Assembly: GCA_023846275.1 (NCBI GenBank) | Contig: JAIUJO010000069.1 | Span: 392,501-456,500 of the forward strand | Length of the DNA: 64,000 nt | Origin: Vanilla planifolia | Taxonomy: Eukaryota; Streptophyta; Magnoliopsida; Asparagales; Orchidaceae | Direction: 5' to 3' | In this document: positions 1-14,800 of the stretch, in pieces | How the letters are laid out: every line of letters begins with the position of its first letter | How positions within the stretch are numbered: the stretch's first letter is position 1 | Translations under genes and position numbers: made by a program | The notes under the pieces: model-generated | Databases searched by the model: none | What the model was told of the DNA's origin: nothing | Seen by the model: only the letters and a program-made list of their open reading frames with translations

Positions 1-2184
1 AAACACACACACATGTACACACATGCATACCCATACACACTATCACATGCATGTGCATGCACATACATAGACATGCATGCACCTGCACATACACATGTGC
101 TTTCATGTGCACATACATGAACATACATGCACATGCACATAAATCCACACACACATGCAAGAACCCTAATGCACCCACACACACAATCACATAGACATGC
201 ATGCACACTCATGTACTTGTGTGCATAGGCACACACATATATGCACATTAATGCACACACACACACACACCTAGACATATGCTCTCACACAAATCCAAAT
301 GTGAGCACACACACAAACCCGAAAAAATTCAAACACACACACACACAAACCCACACACATCCACACACACATACACTACATAAATACTCACACACACACA
401 CACAAAGACATACACATATATGTACAACCATGCACACACACATTAGTGCATGTGCAAACTAACACACATATGAAGGAATACATGCTTGCACACATGTGAA
501 CACATGCCTAAGCATCGATGCACATGCACACACACATTCAAGCACAATTGACATAGAAACTCATACACACATATGCGTGCATACAAACATTTGCACAAAT
601 ACATGCACACATATACATACATGCACACATGCACACACACCTATGCACACATGTACAAAAACACACACTCATGCACTCTTACACTAGGCATGTGCTCTAG
701 CACACATGCATGTATACAGATATGCACACACACACACCTACACTCAAACAGGCAAACACATGTGCATACAAACACATGCACACACACATGCATAATCACA
801 TGCATGCCCACACATAAATGTATGCTCTAACTCACACACATGTGCCCACTTGTGCACACACATGCACAAGTAGATAGAACTACACACACACTCAAGAACC
901 CACACATACATAAACACACACACACCACACTTGCACTACAAAAGACTTATGTATGCATGTACACATGCACAAACACTCATGCATGCAAATTTATTCACAC
1001 ACACCCACACAAACACACCCAAAAACACACACACACACTCCCATATGGATGCACACGTGCACCAAAAACCACATGCATTCATGTACACAGACACATACAC
1101 ATTCACAAACACATGCACATACATGCAAAAACATATACACATGCATATGCATACTAATGTAGAGCCACACATACATGAACACACACATGGGTGCTTGCAT
1201 GCACTAACACACACACATAAACACAAAAGAATACATGCTCACACACATGTAAACACATGTACAAGTGCAGACGCATAGATGCACATGCACATGTACAAAT
1301 ATGCACACACATACACACATATATAGAGAGCTATTCACATGCACACATTTGCTTATAATTCACAGAAATATGTGCCCACATGTGCACATATGCATACACA
1401 CATGCATGCATGCACATAGGCATTATGCATGTAAACACATACATGCATGCACACACACTCACAAACACGCATATGCACACACATACCCACTCCCCCCCAA
1501 TACACACATGCATATGATTGCATGCACACAGATATTTAATATGCACACACATACACATGTACATAGACCCATGCACACACAAGCACTAACATGCATGTAA
1601 TGACACACACATGCATGAACACACACATACGAGTACACAAACAAAAGAAGACAGATGCACACACACAAACATCCATAGACATACACATATGTGCACATAA
1701 ACATGGAAACACATGTACAAGCACACATGCTCACATTCACCCAATTACATGCATAGGCATATAGAAATACTTGAACATGTGCACATGAACAAACCTACAC
1801 ATATACACACACAAAGGCATAAGCACACACACAACCATGCACTTATGGATGCATGTATGCATGAAAACACATGCTTGTATTTGCACACACACACATGTAC
1901 ACATACATGCACACAGACATGCACACACACATGCATGCAAAAATATACACACACATGAACACCCTCACCCACCTACACATGCACACACGTACACAAGTAT
2001 ACATCATTAGATGAATACTTTACACACACAAACAAATACACACATGCATACACACATGCACATGCACATACACATGCATGAACATGAATGTTTGTGCACA
2101 TGAACACACATGCACACATGTACACAAACACACACTCTCACACCCACATATACACATATAGATGCAGATGCACAAGCACAAGCA

Positions 2185-2292
2185 AACATAGCGCACATAA
2201 AGGCATAGGCTCACGCACAGAGAGCATATGCATAGGCATAGGCACATGCACATGCACACATAGTGGCTCTCTAATTTTATACCCATGGACCC
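2185..2292. other. Less repetitive island inside the CA array
   Basis: Here the CA words give way to GCGCACATAAAGGCATAGGC and related AGGCATAGGC words, then to TAGTGGCTCTCTAATTTTAT and ACCCATGGACCC. It is one of the few places in the left part with G-rich and T-rich words on the + strand. Nothing in it resembles a gene or a known element. It may be a remnant of pre-expansion sequence or an old mutated patch. Confidence 0.4.
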
Positions 2293-5200
2293 ACACATAG
2301 ACACATACATGCATACGCACATGCATGCTCACACAAACACATACAAAAAAAAACACACACACACACACACACGAGTAATCATGCACACAAATATATGCAT
2401 AGAAACATAAGTGTGCATAAGCATGCACACATTCACATATATGTACACACATTCAAGCATAGACACATACACATACACAAATGCACACATACACACACAT
2501 AAAGACGTGCACAAAAATAGACACACACACCTACCCACATATACACATGCACACGTGTACACAAACATATGCCTACATGAATTCATAGACACAAACATGT
2601 GCATGCATACACACACATAAAAACATGTGCTCTTACACAAAAATATATGAACACACACATGCACATGCAAGAACACACATACAAATAAACACATGTACGG
2701 ACACACACACACAAGCAAACATGCACATGCATACAAACACATGAATACACACATGCCATACACACACATGTGCAGGCATACACATTTGCACTTGCACAAA
2801 CACTCACATACATAGAAATGCACACACATATGTAGACATGTGAACATGCACACTAAGATGCATGCAGACACACATGCACAAGCACATGAACATGCACATG
2901 CACTTTTGCATGCTCATATGCATGCATATTCACAAATGTGTGCACAAGTACACACACATGCACACATGTAGAAGTACTTGCATAGATCCATCCACACATG
3001 ATTACATAATTTCACACTTATATGCACACACACTCAAACACACATATTGCACATAGGATTACAGACAACATAGATATGCATTCACACACACACACATAAG
3101 CATGTGCACCTATATACACACATGCACACTTAAACCCACATATACTAATGCACACAAATACATACATGCACCAACACAACCATGCAACCAGACACAAACA
3201 CTCACACACACACACAAACACTAACATACAAAACCACCCGAAGACATAAACACACACATGTGAATACACTAATAAACAACCACATGCACAAGGACAAACG
3301 CACACATATGCACTTGCTCATAGACGCATAATGATACACTTACACTCATGCATGTGGAAAGTGACACATACACATGTGAACATGCATGCACACACATGCA
3401 AGCACACACACATGCACACAAACATACACTCACACATAGACAAATAGGAACATGCAAATGCATCCACACACAAATACACATGCACATGTGAAAACATGCA
3501 AGCATACACACACACATGCAAGCACACATTGTACGTGTGTATAGATATACATAAACACATGTAGACACCCACACTAATATACACACTCATGCATGCCTGT
3601 ACCGATAAACAAACATTAACACGCAAAAACCTATTCACAAATGAACACACATAAACACAACCTTATACGCTTGTTTGTATGCATGCATGCAAGCAGTTGA
3701 ATGCATGCACACACACACAAGCATGCACCAACATAGACATAAGCACACACATATGTGCACACTCATGCACGTATACATAATCATACAAAACACACCCACA
3801 CATATGCACATGCATGAACCATGCACATACACGTGCATACAAACAAAAACAAGTATACACACACAAGTACACACATGCACAATCATGTACAAGTGCATAC
3901 AAATAGATGCACAGATACACACACACACAAGCATGCACATACACATGCAAACCCGAACACACACGCATGGAAAACACACTTGTACACACCCATGTGAGTA
4001 TAAGCACACACACACACACAAATTCATGTGGACATTTGCATGCACATAAACACCTTCACACATGCACATACATATGCACACATGTGTGCATGCACAAGCA
4101 AACACCTGCATACAAGCATATGCAAGCCTTCACACACATGCATGAACACACACATGCACACATGCACACATGTACACAGGTAGGTATACTCACACAAAAG
4201 CATGCACACATATGCACCAACACACACAAGAACACATAAACACACAATAACACACACATATGTCCATATACACCCACTCACACATGGAAACCAATATATA
4301 GGCACATGCACACACACATGAACAAGCCCTCTATGCACACAAACACACAAATATGCACACATGCAAACATAGATATGTAAAAGTACATGCATATATAGGC
4401 ACACACACACGCACTTGCACATACACACGCACACATGCACACACACTGGAACACACACACACACACTCATATGCAAAAACTCATGTAGACATAGGCACGT
4501 ATGTAAGCATGCATACACATACATAAGAGAACATGCACATACATGCACACACACACATGCATGTACATGCAAATACACATAGACACACAACAAATCATAA
4601 ACACTACCACATATGTACACACACAAATATGTCAACAAACACAAACACATTCAAGCACATGTGCATTCACGTAGACACATGCACACGAATAGGGACACAC
4701 ATGCACAAAACACACATACACTTGCACATGCCAAGAACACACACATCCATAAAGACATGCACATATGCACATAGGCACACAGAGATGCAAATGCATGCAC
4801 CACACACACACAACATATACATGCAGACACACATATGCACATGCATGCACACACACACTTGCATGTGCACACATGCTCAAAATCATGCATACACACCTGC
4901 ACACTCATGCACAAATATAGACATCCACACATGTGTCTAAACATACATACACAAGCACAATATGCATACATGCACATGCATGTACATTCACAACTACACA
5001 TATGCACACAAATGCACTTGAAAACACACACAGATACACACACACACACACACATATGCACATACGTGCACATGCACATGCACCATTATAGACATATATA
5101 TGCACACACGAACAAACAAATGCACAACATGCAAACTTACAAAATACACAAACACACACATGCATAATTTCATGCACATACACATAGATAAACACATATG

Positions 5201-7448
5201 CATAGTCATAAACAAATGTGCACATGCACATACACACACATACATGCATGTGAACACAAGCCCATCTGCACACATACATGCAAACACACACCATTACACA
5301 CTCAAATTTGTACACACAAACATACACGCACAAGTATACATATAAACACCCACAAAAGCTCACACAAATGCATTCATCAGCACAAGCACATATACACACA
5401 TGCACACATATAGAAATGCACATGCAAAAACATGTGCACATCACAACACAGACACATGCACTTGCACATGCACAAACATTCACACACACACATGCACACA
5501 CATAGATACACATGCACACATGGAGGTTCACACACATGCACACACACTCACATAAACACAAAATCACACATCGACACATATGTACTCACATGTGCACAAA
5601 CACATAGAGATGCACACAAACACATGCACACACAAGCATGCACATATAAACAAGCATAGAGAAAGACAAATAGAGGTAAATTAACAAACATACACACACC
5701 CATATCACACATGTATGCATGCACAAACACACAAACACACTGACGCATGCATGCACAAAACTACACACGATCATGCACATATGCACACACACATTGGCGC
5801 ACATACACACACACATGCATGCATCCATAGACACAAATGGACTCATATGCACACATGTGTATACAAGCATGCACAAATATGTGCATGCACCCACTCCTCA
5901 CCTATACACACACAAACTCACACACACATGCACCTGCATACACATGAATGCATGCATGCACACACATGCAAACAAAAACACACACATGTGCATATGCACC
6001 CACCAGCACAAGCACATAACCAAACAGACATGCCCATAGACACATGCACGAATGCATAGATGCACACACACACATAAACATGCAAACCCATGCAAAAGAA
6101 CACACATGCATAAACACACAAGCAGAAGAGCACACATGAACACACATACACATGCAAATAATCATGCCCGCATACGTGGTCATATGTAAACACAGAAATG
6201 AACTTGCTCACACATACACACACACAAAACATGTATGCACAACATACATAAAAATGCACAAACATGCATGCATGCATACTTTGGCACACCAGCACACATG
6301 CAAACACAAACACATGAACATGCTCATGAAAACATGCACAAAAGCACACACACGCACATAAACAAGACTATGCATACATAGTATATACACACACACACAA
6401 ACATTCTGACACACATACATGAAAACATGTACACGACCACACATGCACACACACAGATGCACATAAATGCTCATATGCACACAAATACATGCATACACAA
6501 ACTGAAATCTATATGCACATGTACACATGCATGCACAAACACCTATACATATTCATGTCTACATACACATGCACACACATGCATGCACACATAAACATAA
6601 ATACAACCACACCCACACTCACAAGCACACTCACCACACACATACATATGCATTCACAGTGGTATACAACAAGTGCATACACAAGTGCACACACAAGCAC
6701 ACAAATGAACACACTCAAACACATCCACAAATGCCCATGCATACACAGACAAACACATACATGTACACTTACGAAGGCATGCACATGCACACACACACAC
6801 ACCCACACAAACACATATAGATACATGATTATGCACATATTTGCACACTCGCACTTGCACACCCACACATATATGCAAGTAGACACACAAGTGCACACAT
6901 GCATATGCACATGGCACGAATGCATATGCAAATATACAAACTCACACATACATACACATGCATGCACATCTACACACAAACATGCATGCATGCACACATG
7001 CATAAACACACACATACACTAACACACAAAAGAATGCACATGCATATCTACAAAAATACAAGAATGAAAACACACACATCTGTATGAACACATGCATATA
7101 CACACACAGACACAAACACAAGCATAGCTAAATAAGGACAAGCACAAGCACATGCACAAATTCACACACGAGTGCTTGCACACATGGACAACCTCCATGC
7201 ACACACACACACCTATACATATATAATTGCACACACATGCATACATAAATGCCAACACATGCACACCCACCCCATACACATGCACACACAAACACACACA
7301 TGCATACTCACACATGCATATGCTCACATCCATGCTGGAACATATAATGGCATACATAAACCCATATGCTCACACATACATAAACAGGTATGCATGCACA
7401 CATGAACTCACAAACACACATTTTGAGGCATAAATGCAACCACACACA

Positions 7449-7468
7449 TGCATGCATGCATGCATGCA
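7449..7468. repeat. (TGCA)5 perfect 20-bp palindrome
   Basis: Five perfect TGCA units stand in the CA array and form a self-complementary 20-mer. It is both a tetranucleotide microsatellite and a potential cruciform or Z-DNA site. Shorter (TGCA)3-4 runs occur near 25,971-25,985, 34,198-34,213 and 44,924-44,939. Confidence 0.85.
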
Positions 7469-8360
7469 CAATTACATGCACACACACATACATGCACAAT
7501 GACACAAGAACTTGTACACACGTGCATGCTAACACATGCAAATATGTACATGCACATGTATGCACAAATGCACATGTACACTCACTCACACAGGCACACA
7601 CAAGCACACACAGACACATAAATACTTGCACAACCACACACATGCAAATAAATATGAATATGGACACACATAGACATGCAACACAAACACAACTGCTAAT
7701 GCACTTAAACACATAGACACACACACATGTGGATAGGCAAAAGCACTTACACATGCTCACAAATGTACACATACACATACACAAGAGTACATACATGCAA
7801 ACATGCATGCACAAACACACATGTACAAACACACTTATGCATGCACACACAAACAAACACACACATTTGAGCACGAGGGCACATCGATGTGCAAACACGC
7901 ACACACATACGCATACATGAACACACATGTGTGCTTGTAGCTACAAACACATGTCCGTGTATGCATGCATACAAAACATACACATGTACATGTAAGTAAG
8001 TACACACATGTACGCACTCATACACACACATATACAAACATGCACAAATGCACACACAAGCAGACACACTGACACATAAGAACATGCATGTATACACAAA
8101 GACACAAAAAACCTACCTACACATAAATGCACACACACGTGCACATACACATCCACTTGTGCACATAACACATAGATACATGCACACACACACACAAACA
8201 CACAGACACACATACACATGAAGACGTGCACCTATACATGCTCATACACATACACACACGCATGCACAAGGCCATGCATAGACACATGCATAAACACATA
8301 AAGACTTTCACACAAAAGTGTACACATGTGCACACACTCACACATGCACAAACATGAAGT

Positions 8361-8403
8361 CACACACATGTGTGTGCACTCACACAAATACACACATGTG
8401 TGT
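8361..8403. repeat. Paired CA|TG palindromes
   Basis: Two perfect palindromes sit 13 bases apart. The first, 8,361-8,376, is (CA)4 followed by (TG)4. The second, 8,390-8,403, is ACACACA followed by TGTGTGT. Each is a point where the CA strand switches to TG for a few units, so each arm can fold on itself. Confidence 0.85.
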
Positions 8404-9066
8404 GCATGCACATACACACATGAGCACACATGTATACATGAACGCATGCAAACACGTATGCACACAAAAACACACCCATGCATGTTAACCCAAACAAGTT
8501 TATGCCCTGCCACACATGCACATGTGTTAACCTACATGCACACACATATAGTCACATGCACATGGACTCACACCCACATGCATATCTACAATCACCCCCA
8601 TAGGCATACACTCACAAGTAAGCACATGCACACACACAATTACACACATACCCAAGCATCTGCTTATCCACACACAACTAAGCCCACTCACATGTTCGTA
8701 CACACACCCATGCCTATAGCAACAAACACACACCAGTACACACATGCAATGACACACACACCATAAACACACATACGAATGCACGTACACAAGCTCACAT
8801 AGTGCATGAACACATGAGCACAAACACATGCACACTCATAAGGACACACATACACACTTACATCGACATGCACACATGCTTATACACATGTGCACATGCA
8901 TGCACATGCTTACATGCATGCACACACACACAGACATTCACGCATATGCACTCCTACCTAAATGCACAAACACAGGTGCACAAACACAAGCCCAAGCACA
9001 TGCATACTAACATTCATGAACACAAGCACATGTATACAAATATAGAAATGTATACACATACACACG

Positions 9067-9086
9067 CACACACACATGTGTGTGTG
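9067..9086. repeat. 20-bp perfect CA|TG palindrome
   Basis: Five CA units are followed at once by five TG units, with the centre between 9,076 and 9,077. It is a local orientation switch inside a CA-oriented domain and a candidate hairpin or cruciform. It is continuous alternating purine-pyrimidine, so it also has Z-DNA potential. Confidence 0.88.
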
Positions 9087-12000
9087 TGCATACCTATGCC
9101 AACACACACATGCATACAAGAATGCTCCAACACACACATGCACAATGCACACATGCACATATACACTCACATTGACACCTATGCATTTACATAATAAGTT
9201 AGATACACAAGTAGACACACACAAACGCATGCAAATGCCTAATCACACAAAGACACACACAAGCACACACATGCAAACTCACTCACACATACACTCACCC
9301 ATAGATATATATACATAAAGGTGTGCTTGCACACACATGCATACACACACAAAAACACATACGAACATGTACACACACATGCACACAAACAACAGACACA
9401 CATAAACACATGCATACATATATACATACATACACAAGCATGCACAAATGTGTATGTGTGGACACACACATGCGCATACTCACAGTTGCACACACATGCA
9501 AATACACACATACACACAACCAAAATAAACACATGCTCAAACTAACACATGTAGACAGGCACATGAACACATGCACACAAACACAAATACATATGCATGC
9601 ACACACATGCGCATGCACACGCACATGAACATAAACTCACACACATACACACACATGCACATACACAAACAAACATATACAATCACAAACACATGCATGT
9701 ACACAACCAAACATAAACAATCACAAACACATGCACACACATGCACTCATGCACACATGTGCACCTATACTCACACAGGAACACTTATGCACATGCTAAT
9801 GCACACACATGTGCATGTGCAAATATACTCAAGTATACACACTTGTACACATGCACACACATAATGGCACGTGCTAACACATGCACCCACATACATGTGA
9901 TCACCCAAGCACAAAAAAATATAAATGCCCACATACTTGTACGCAAGCTTAGAGACACACATAGTCACACTTATGCACACAAAAAAATGACACCCATGCT
10001 CACACGCTCCTATGCTGAAACACGCACACATGCACATAGACATACACACACACATGCATATGAACACATACACACTCACATAGGCACATGTACACACATG
10101 CAAGCACACGAAGAGATCCACACATGTACAACTAAACACACAGATGCACTAAATATACTCATGTAAGCACACACACACACATACATGAGAATGTATTCAA
10201 AGATGGACACCCACACATCTACACACCCACACCCATCATAGATATGTGCACACACAAGGACACACACACATGCACACAATAACATTCATACATGCCCAAA
10301 GACCATCACACATGCACACACACACACATGCTCATATACAGAAACAAACAAGAACACACACACAAACACACATATGCACATACGCACACACATACACTCC
10401 GATGCATACCCATGTGTTCACATGCACATGTACACAAACATAGACTTGCACATGCACATGTACGTAAACACAGACATTCATAGACATACACACAAAAGCA
10501 AACACACACACATGCATTCACTTGCATGCACATGCACACACACACACTTATGCACATTTCCATATACATGTTGACATACACAATCACTCTCATACACACA
10601 TGCATACACACATACACACAAAGATGCACACACACCCCTGCATGCATGCACACATGAGAACACACATGTGAACCCATGTGCACACACCTATGCACACACA
10701 CACAAACACAGGAATAAAAACAAACAGATAGACACACAAAAATACACACATATATAAAAGAAAATAGGCACACACACTCATATAAATAAACATGCACACA
10801 TAGGCCGATGAATACTCACACATCAATAACCACACACACTCACCCACATGCATACACATACATGCACATGCACACACATGCATATACACACATGTATACA
10901 CATGAATAAGTACACACACTCGTGTGTGCACACAAAAGCACACACACAAATATGCACATACACACATTCACACATACATGCACACACACACACACTACAC
11001 ACACATGGACACAAACATGCATGTGCTCATAAACACACGTAGGTACACCCACAGCCACTTGCATGCATACAAGTAGAGACATAGACATACATCAGACACA
11101 TGCACATGTCCACACACTCACACATAAAATATACACACAAGCATACACATGTCAATGAAGATGCACACACATGCTCATGTGAACACATACACAAACCCCC
11201 ACCCACTAACCAACACATGTGCATGCATGCTGGTACATACATACAAAATGTGCACACATGCAACCACACACACAAGAACACATGCACATATGCACACACA
11301 TGCATGCATACACATATACACATATACACAAACATTCACTTACACATACATGCACAAGCACCTATGCACACACATGCACATGAAGACACAACCACACATA
11401 AGAACATTCACAGGCATAGGAACACACATGCAAATCACACAAAAACATAAATACATATTCACATATATATTTACATATGCACACACACAAATGCACAAAC
11501 ACATAAGCTTGCAAATAAGCACATGCATGTCCAAATACACTCACATGCACAAGCACAGACACACACACACACACATATATGAACATAAAACAATATGCAT
11601 ACACACACCTAAGCACATGAATGCACAAATAAGCACATGTGCATGCATGTAAATACATAAAAACACATGCACACACTTACAAACACAAACACATGCACAC
11701 AAATATATGTAAGAACAACACATGCATGCACATAGGCACACATGCATACATGCACATAAAATCACATATGTATGCACACATACACACATTGACACATGTT
11801 TGCATGCACACAAAAACACACACACAAATTTGCACATGCAAAAAAACACACGTGCACACATTCACACATTCACACACAGACATGTACACATATGTGCATG
11901 CAGACACACAAATGTACAAACTCTTGCACTTGCACACACACACATGTGCACCCACACACACACATGTGCACACATACACTCACCTACAAACACATGCACA

Positions 12001-12889
12001 ACCACACACATTCACAAAAGCATGCACACACACGCATAGGTTTACACACACCCCCACATCTACATGCACATGAATACACATTAACACTTACACACATGCA
12101 CACACACATGAACATAAACCCTCATATGAACATATGCAAAAATGGATGCACAAACACACACACACTCGCCACAAGCATGCATGCACACAAGCATAACTAG
12201 CACAAATATGCTTATACAAACAAACACATGCATATGCACATCTATGCTCAAATGCACATGCATGCACACATATGCACACAAATGCTATGGCATACTCACC
12301 AACACCCACACCCACCCCCACACACACACAAAATAATCAAATGCACCAAGCATAAACACATCACACAAATGTGCACAAACAAACAAATGCAGACAAGGTC
12401 ACACACATAGGAATGTGCACACACATACACACACTTGCATGTACACACATGCACACTACAATAGCCACATAGAACACACGTGCTTGCATACATGCACATG
12501 CATGAAGATAGGAACATAGAGATACACACACATGTACAACAACAGAAACACACATGCACGCACACATGCACACACAAACACATGAACACCCACGCACATG
12601 TGGAAATAAACACACACACACACACACGTATGCATGCACCCACATAAACATATGTGCAAACACACACACAAATACTCATGCACACACGTAATCACACACA
12701 CACATAAACGTAGACACATGCAAATGGACAAACATGCAAATGGACACACACATATATGCACACACAAGCACACACACATACACAAATGCACACAAATACA
12801 AACGAACAAACACACACACACACACACATACACATGCACATATATGCACATAGACATGCATGCAAGCATAAACATATACAAAAGCAAAT

Positions 12890-14800
12890 CCATAGGTACA
12901 TATCCACACACAAGAAATACATATGCACACACAAATACATAAGCACATGCACACATAAGCATGCATACAGATACACACACATAATACACATCTATACATG
13001 CATGCTCAAACACTACATGAGCACAAAAACTAGCATACATGGATAGACACATGCTCACACATGCACTACCACATAGTCATGCATACCAGCACATGCATGC
13101 CATGCACACGCATGCACATGCACAAGCATGCACATGCACAAGCATGCATGCCTTTACATATGCACACACAAACAAAAAACCAAAAGCACACAAACAAGCA
13201 TACACAATGCATACACATGCATAAAGATGCACATGCATATGCATAGTAACTAAAACACACATGCACACACACGTGTGCATTAACACACAAGTACATATGC
13301 CCGCATATATTGATACATATGTCTACACTGCACACACATGCACACACACATTCACACTTGTGCACATTCATACACACACAAACATGCACAAGTTTACAAA
13401 GAAATGCAAAAACATTCACACATGTAGACATATACACACATGCATGCACTTACACATGTACATGTAAACCCACACATCCATGCATACACATATACTCACC
13501 CACAAACACATGCACAAAATTATGAACACATACACACACATGCACAAGCATGGACACACACATGGATGGATACATGCACCTAGAGACACAAACACACAAG
13601 TCTACATACACATCTGTATGAGCACACACACACACAATCCATACATACCAAAACATACGAACATACACACACATGCAGCTTCACACATACACAAACCCAC
13701 ACACATGCACACAAATATACATACATAAGTATGCACACACCCATATAAATGCATGTACAACCACACTTAGACACATGCACACAAATGCACACACAAGAAC
13801 CCACACACAAACACGTGCATATGCTCTCCCCCCCCCCACACACACACCCACGAACATGCACATGTATTCTCACAAACACATTCAAGTGCACATGCACACA
13901 TGCAAACATGCATGAGCATAACACACCTATGCATGTACACATATGCACCACAAGCACCCACATAGATGTAGACATGCAGACCTAATCAGCACAAATGCAT
14001 AAATAGGCACACACCCATACACATAACACAATCACATGCACACACAAACACATGCACACAAATTCAAATGAAGGCATGCACACATCCACACAAACCCAGA
14101 CACACTTATACACACACTCTCTCTCACACACACATATAAATATGCACTCAAATTTCATACACATGCACACTTGCATGCACATGTATTCTCATTAATAAAA
14201 CCAAAAAGAGCACACACACAACCACATGTAGAGGTATAAATCCACACACAAATGTAGATGCACAAGCAAACACATGCATGCATACACACACTAACACACA
14301 CACCCACACCCATATACATGCACACAAACACTCAAACATATGCATGCATGAATGCATGCTAAAAAACATGCACATATGGACACAAGAATGCATGCACATG
14401 TGCACAACCAACATAGATATGCACACATGCATACATATGCATAGATGAACTTAAGTTTGCATGCACATTTACAGAAAGATATACACACACATGCATGGAC
14501 ATGCTCAAACACACACACACACACACCCATAGACACACACGACCATCTCATGTAACCAGTATAAGAAACAACACACATATGCACAAAGACAAATGCAAAT
14601 AACTGTACATGGTCACACTCATGTGGGAACATGAAACCAAACATAAATGCACACACAGACACACTTGCATGTACATGCACACACACTCAAACACACACAT
14701 ACCTAATCTCACATATGCTTTTATGCATGCACACATGCAAACATGTCTACACAAATGCTCAAATGCATGCACACATGCATGCACCAACACACTGGCTCAA
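12890..14800 (+). repeat. About 5.95-kb-spaced repeat, copy 1
   Basis: This segment pairs collinearly with 18,900-20,760. Rare words give the match: GCCCGCATATATTGATACAT at 13,299 with a near-identical word at 19,247 (offset 5,948); GACCATCTCATGTA at 14,541 and 20,492 (offset 5,951); GTGGGAACATG at 14,623 and 20,560 (offset 5,937). A stretch ending in ATGCTCTC at about 13,740-13,828 pairs with one ending in ACGCTCTC near 19,715-19,822. The steady offset argues for one duplication of the whole segment. The ends are set by eye and uncertain by a few hundred bases. Confidence 0.72.
13828..13837. repeat. C10 homopolymer
   Basis: Ten C residues follow ATGCTCT and precede a CA run. Its counterpart in the 5.95-kb copy (near 19,822) reads TCTCTCACGC with no C run, so the homopolymer expanded in this copy or was lost from the other. 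A shorter C7 run is at 1,492-1,498. Confidence 0.85.

Larger units (their letters stand above)
1..12889 (+). repeat. Degenerate CA/ATGC-rich simple-sequence array, left part
   Basis: The whole stretch is alternating purine-pyrimidine sequence made of ACAC, ACAT, GCAC, ATGC and TGTAC words, with short breaks such as AAA, CC or AGA. There is no unique sequence longer than a few tens of bases. I could not recognise a long internal period here by eye, unlike the stretch that follows. Somewhat less repetitive islands lie near 2,185-2,292 (AGGCATAGGC words, then GGCTCTCTAATTTTATACC), 5,655-5,695 and 8,480-8,535. No gene, RNA or mobile element can be supported. The open frames are Thr-His-rich on the + strand and Cys-Val-rich on the - strand, as any CA repeat would give. 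Confidence 0.93.

Noticed and set aside
1-400. Telomeric or subtelomeric repeat
   Set aside because: No TTAGGG, TTTAGGG or similar tandem units occur in either orientation. A subtelomeric position remains possible but has no support in the sequence.
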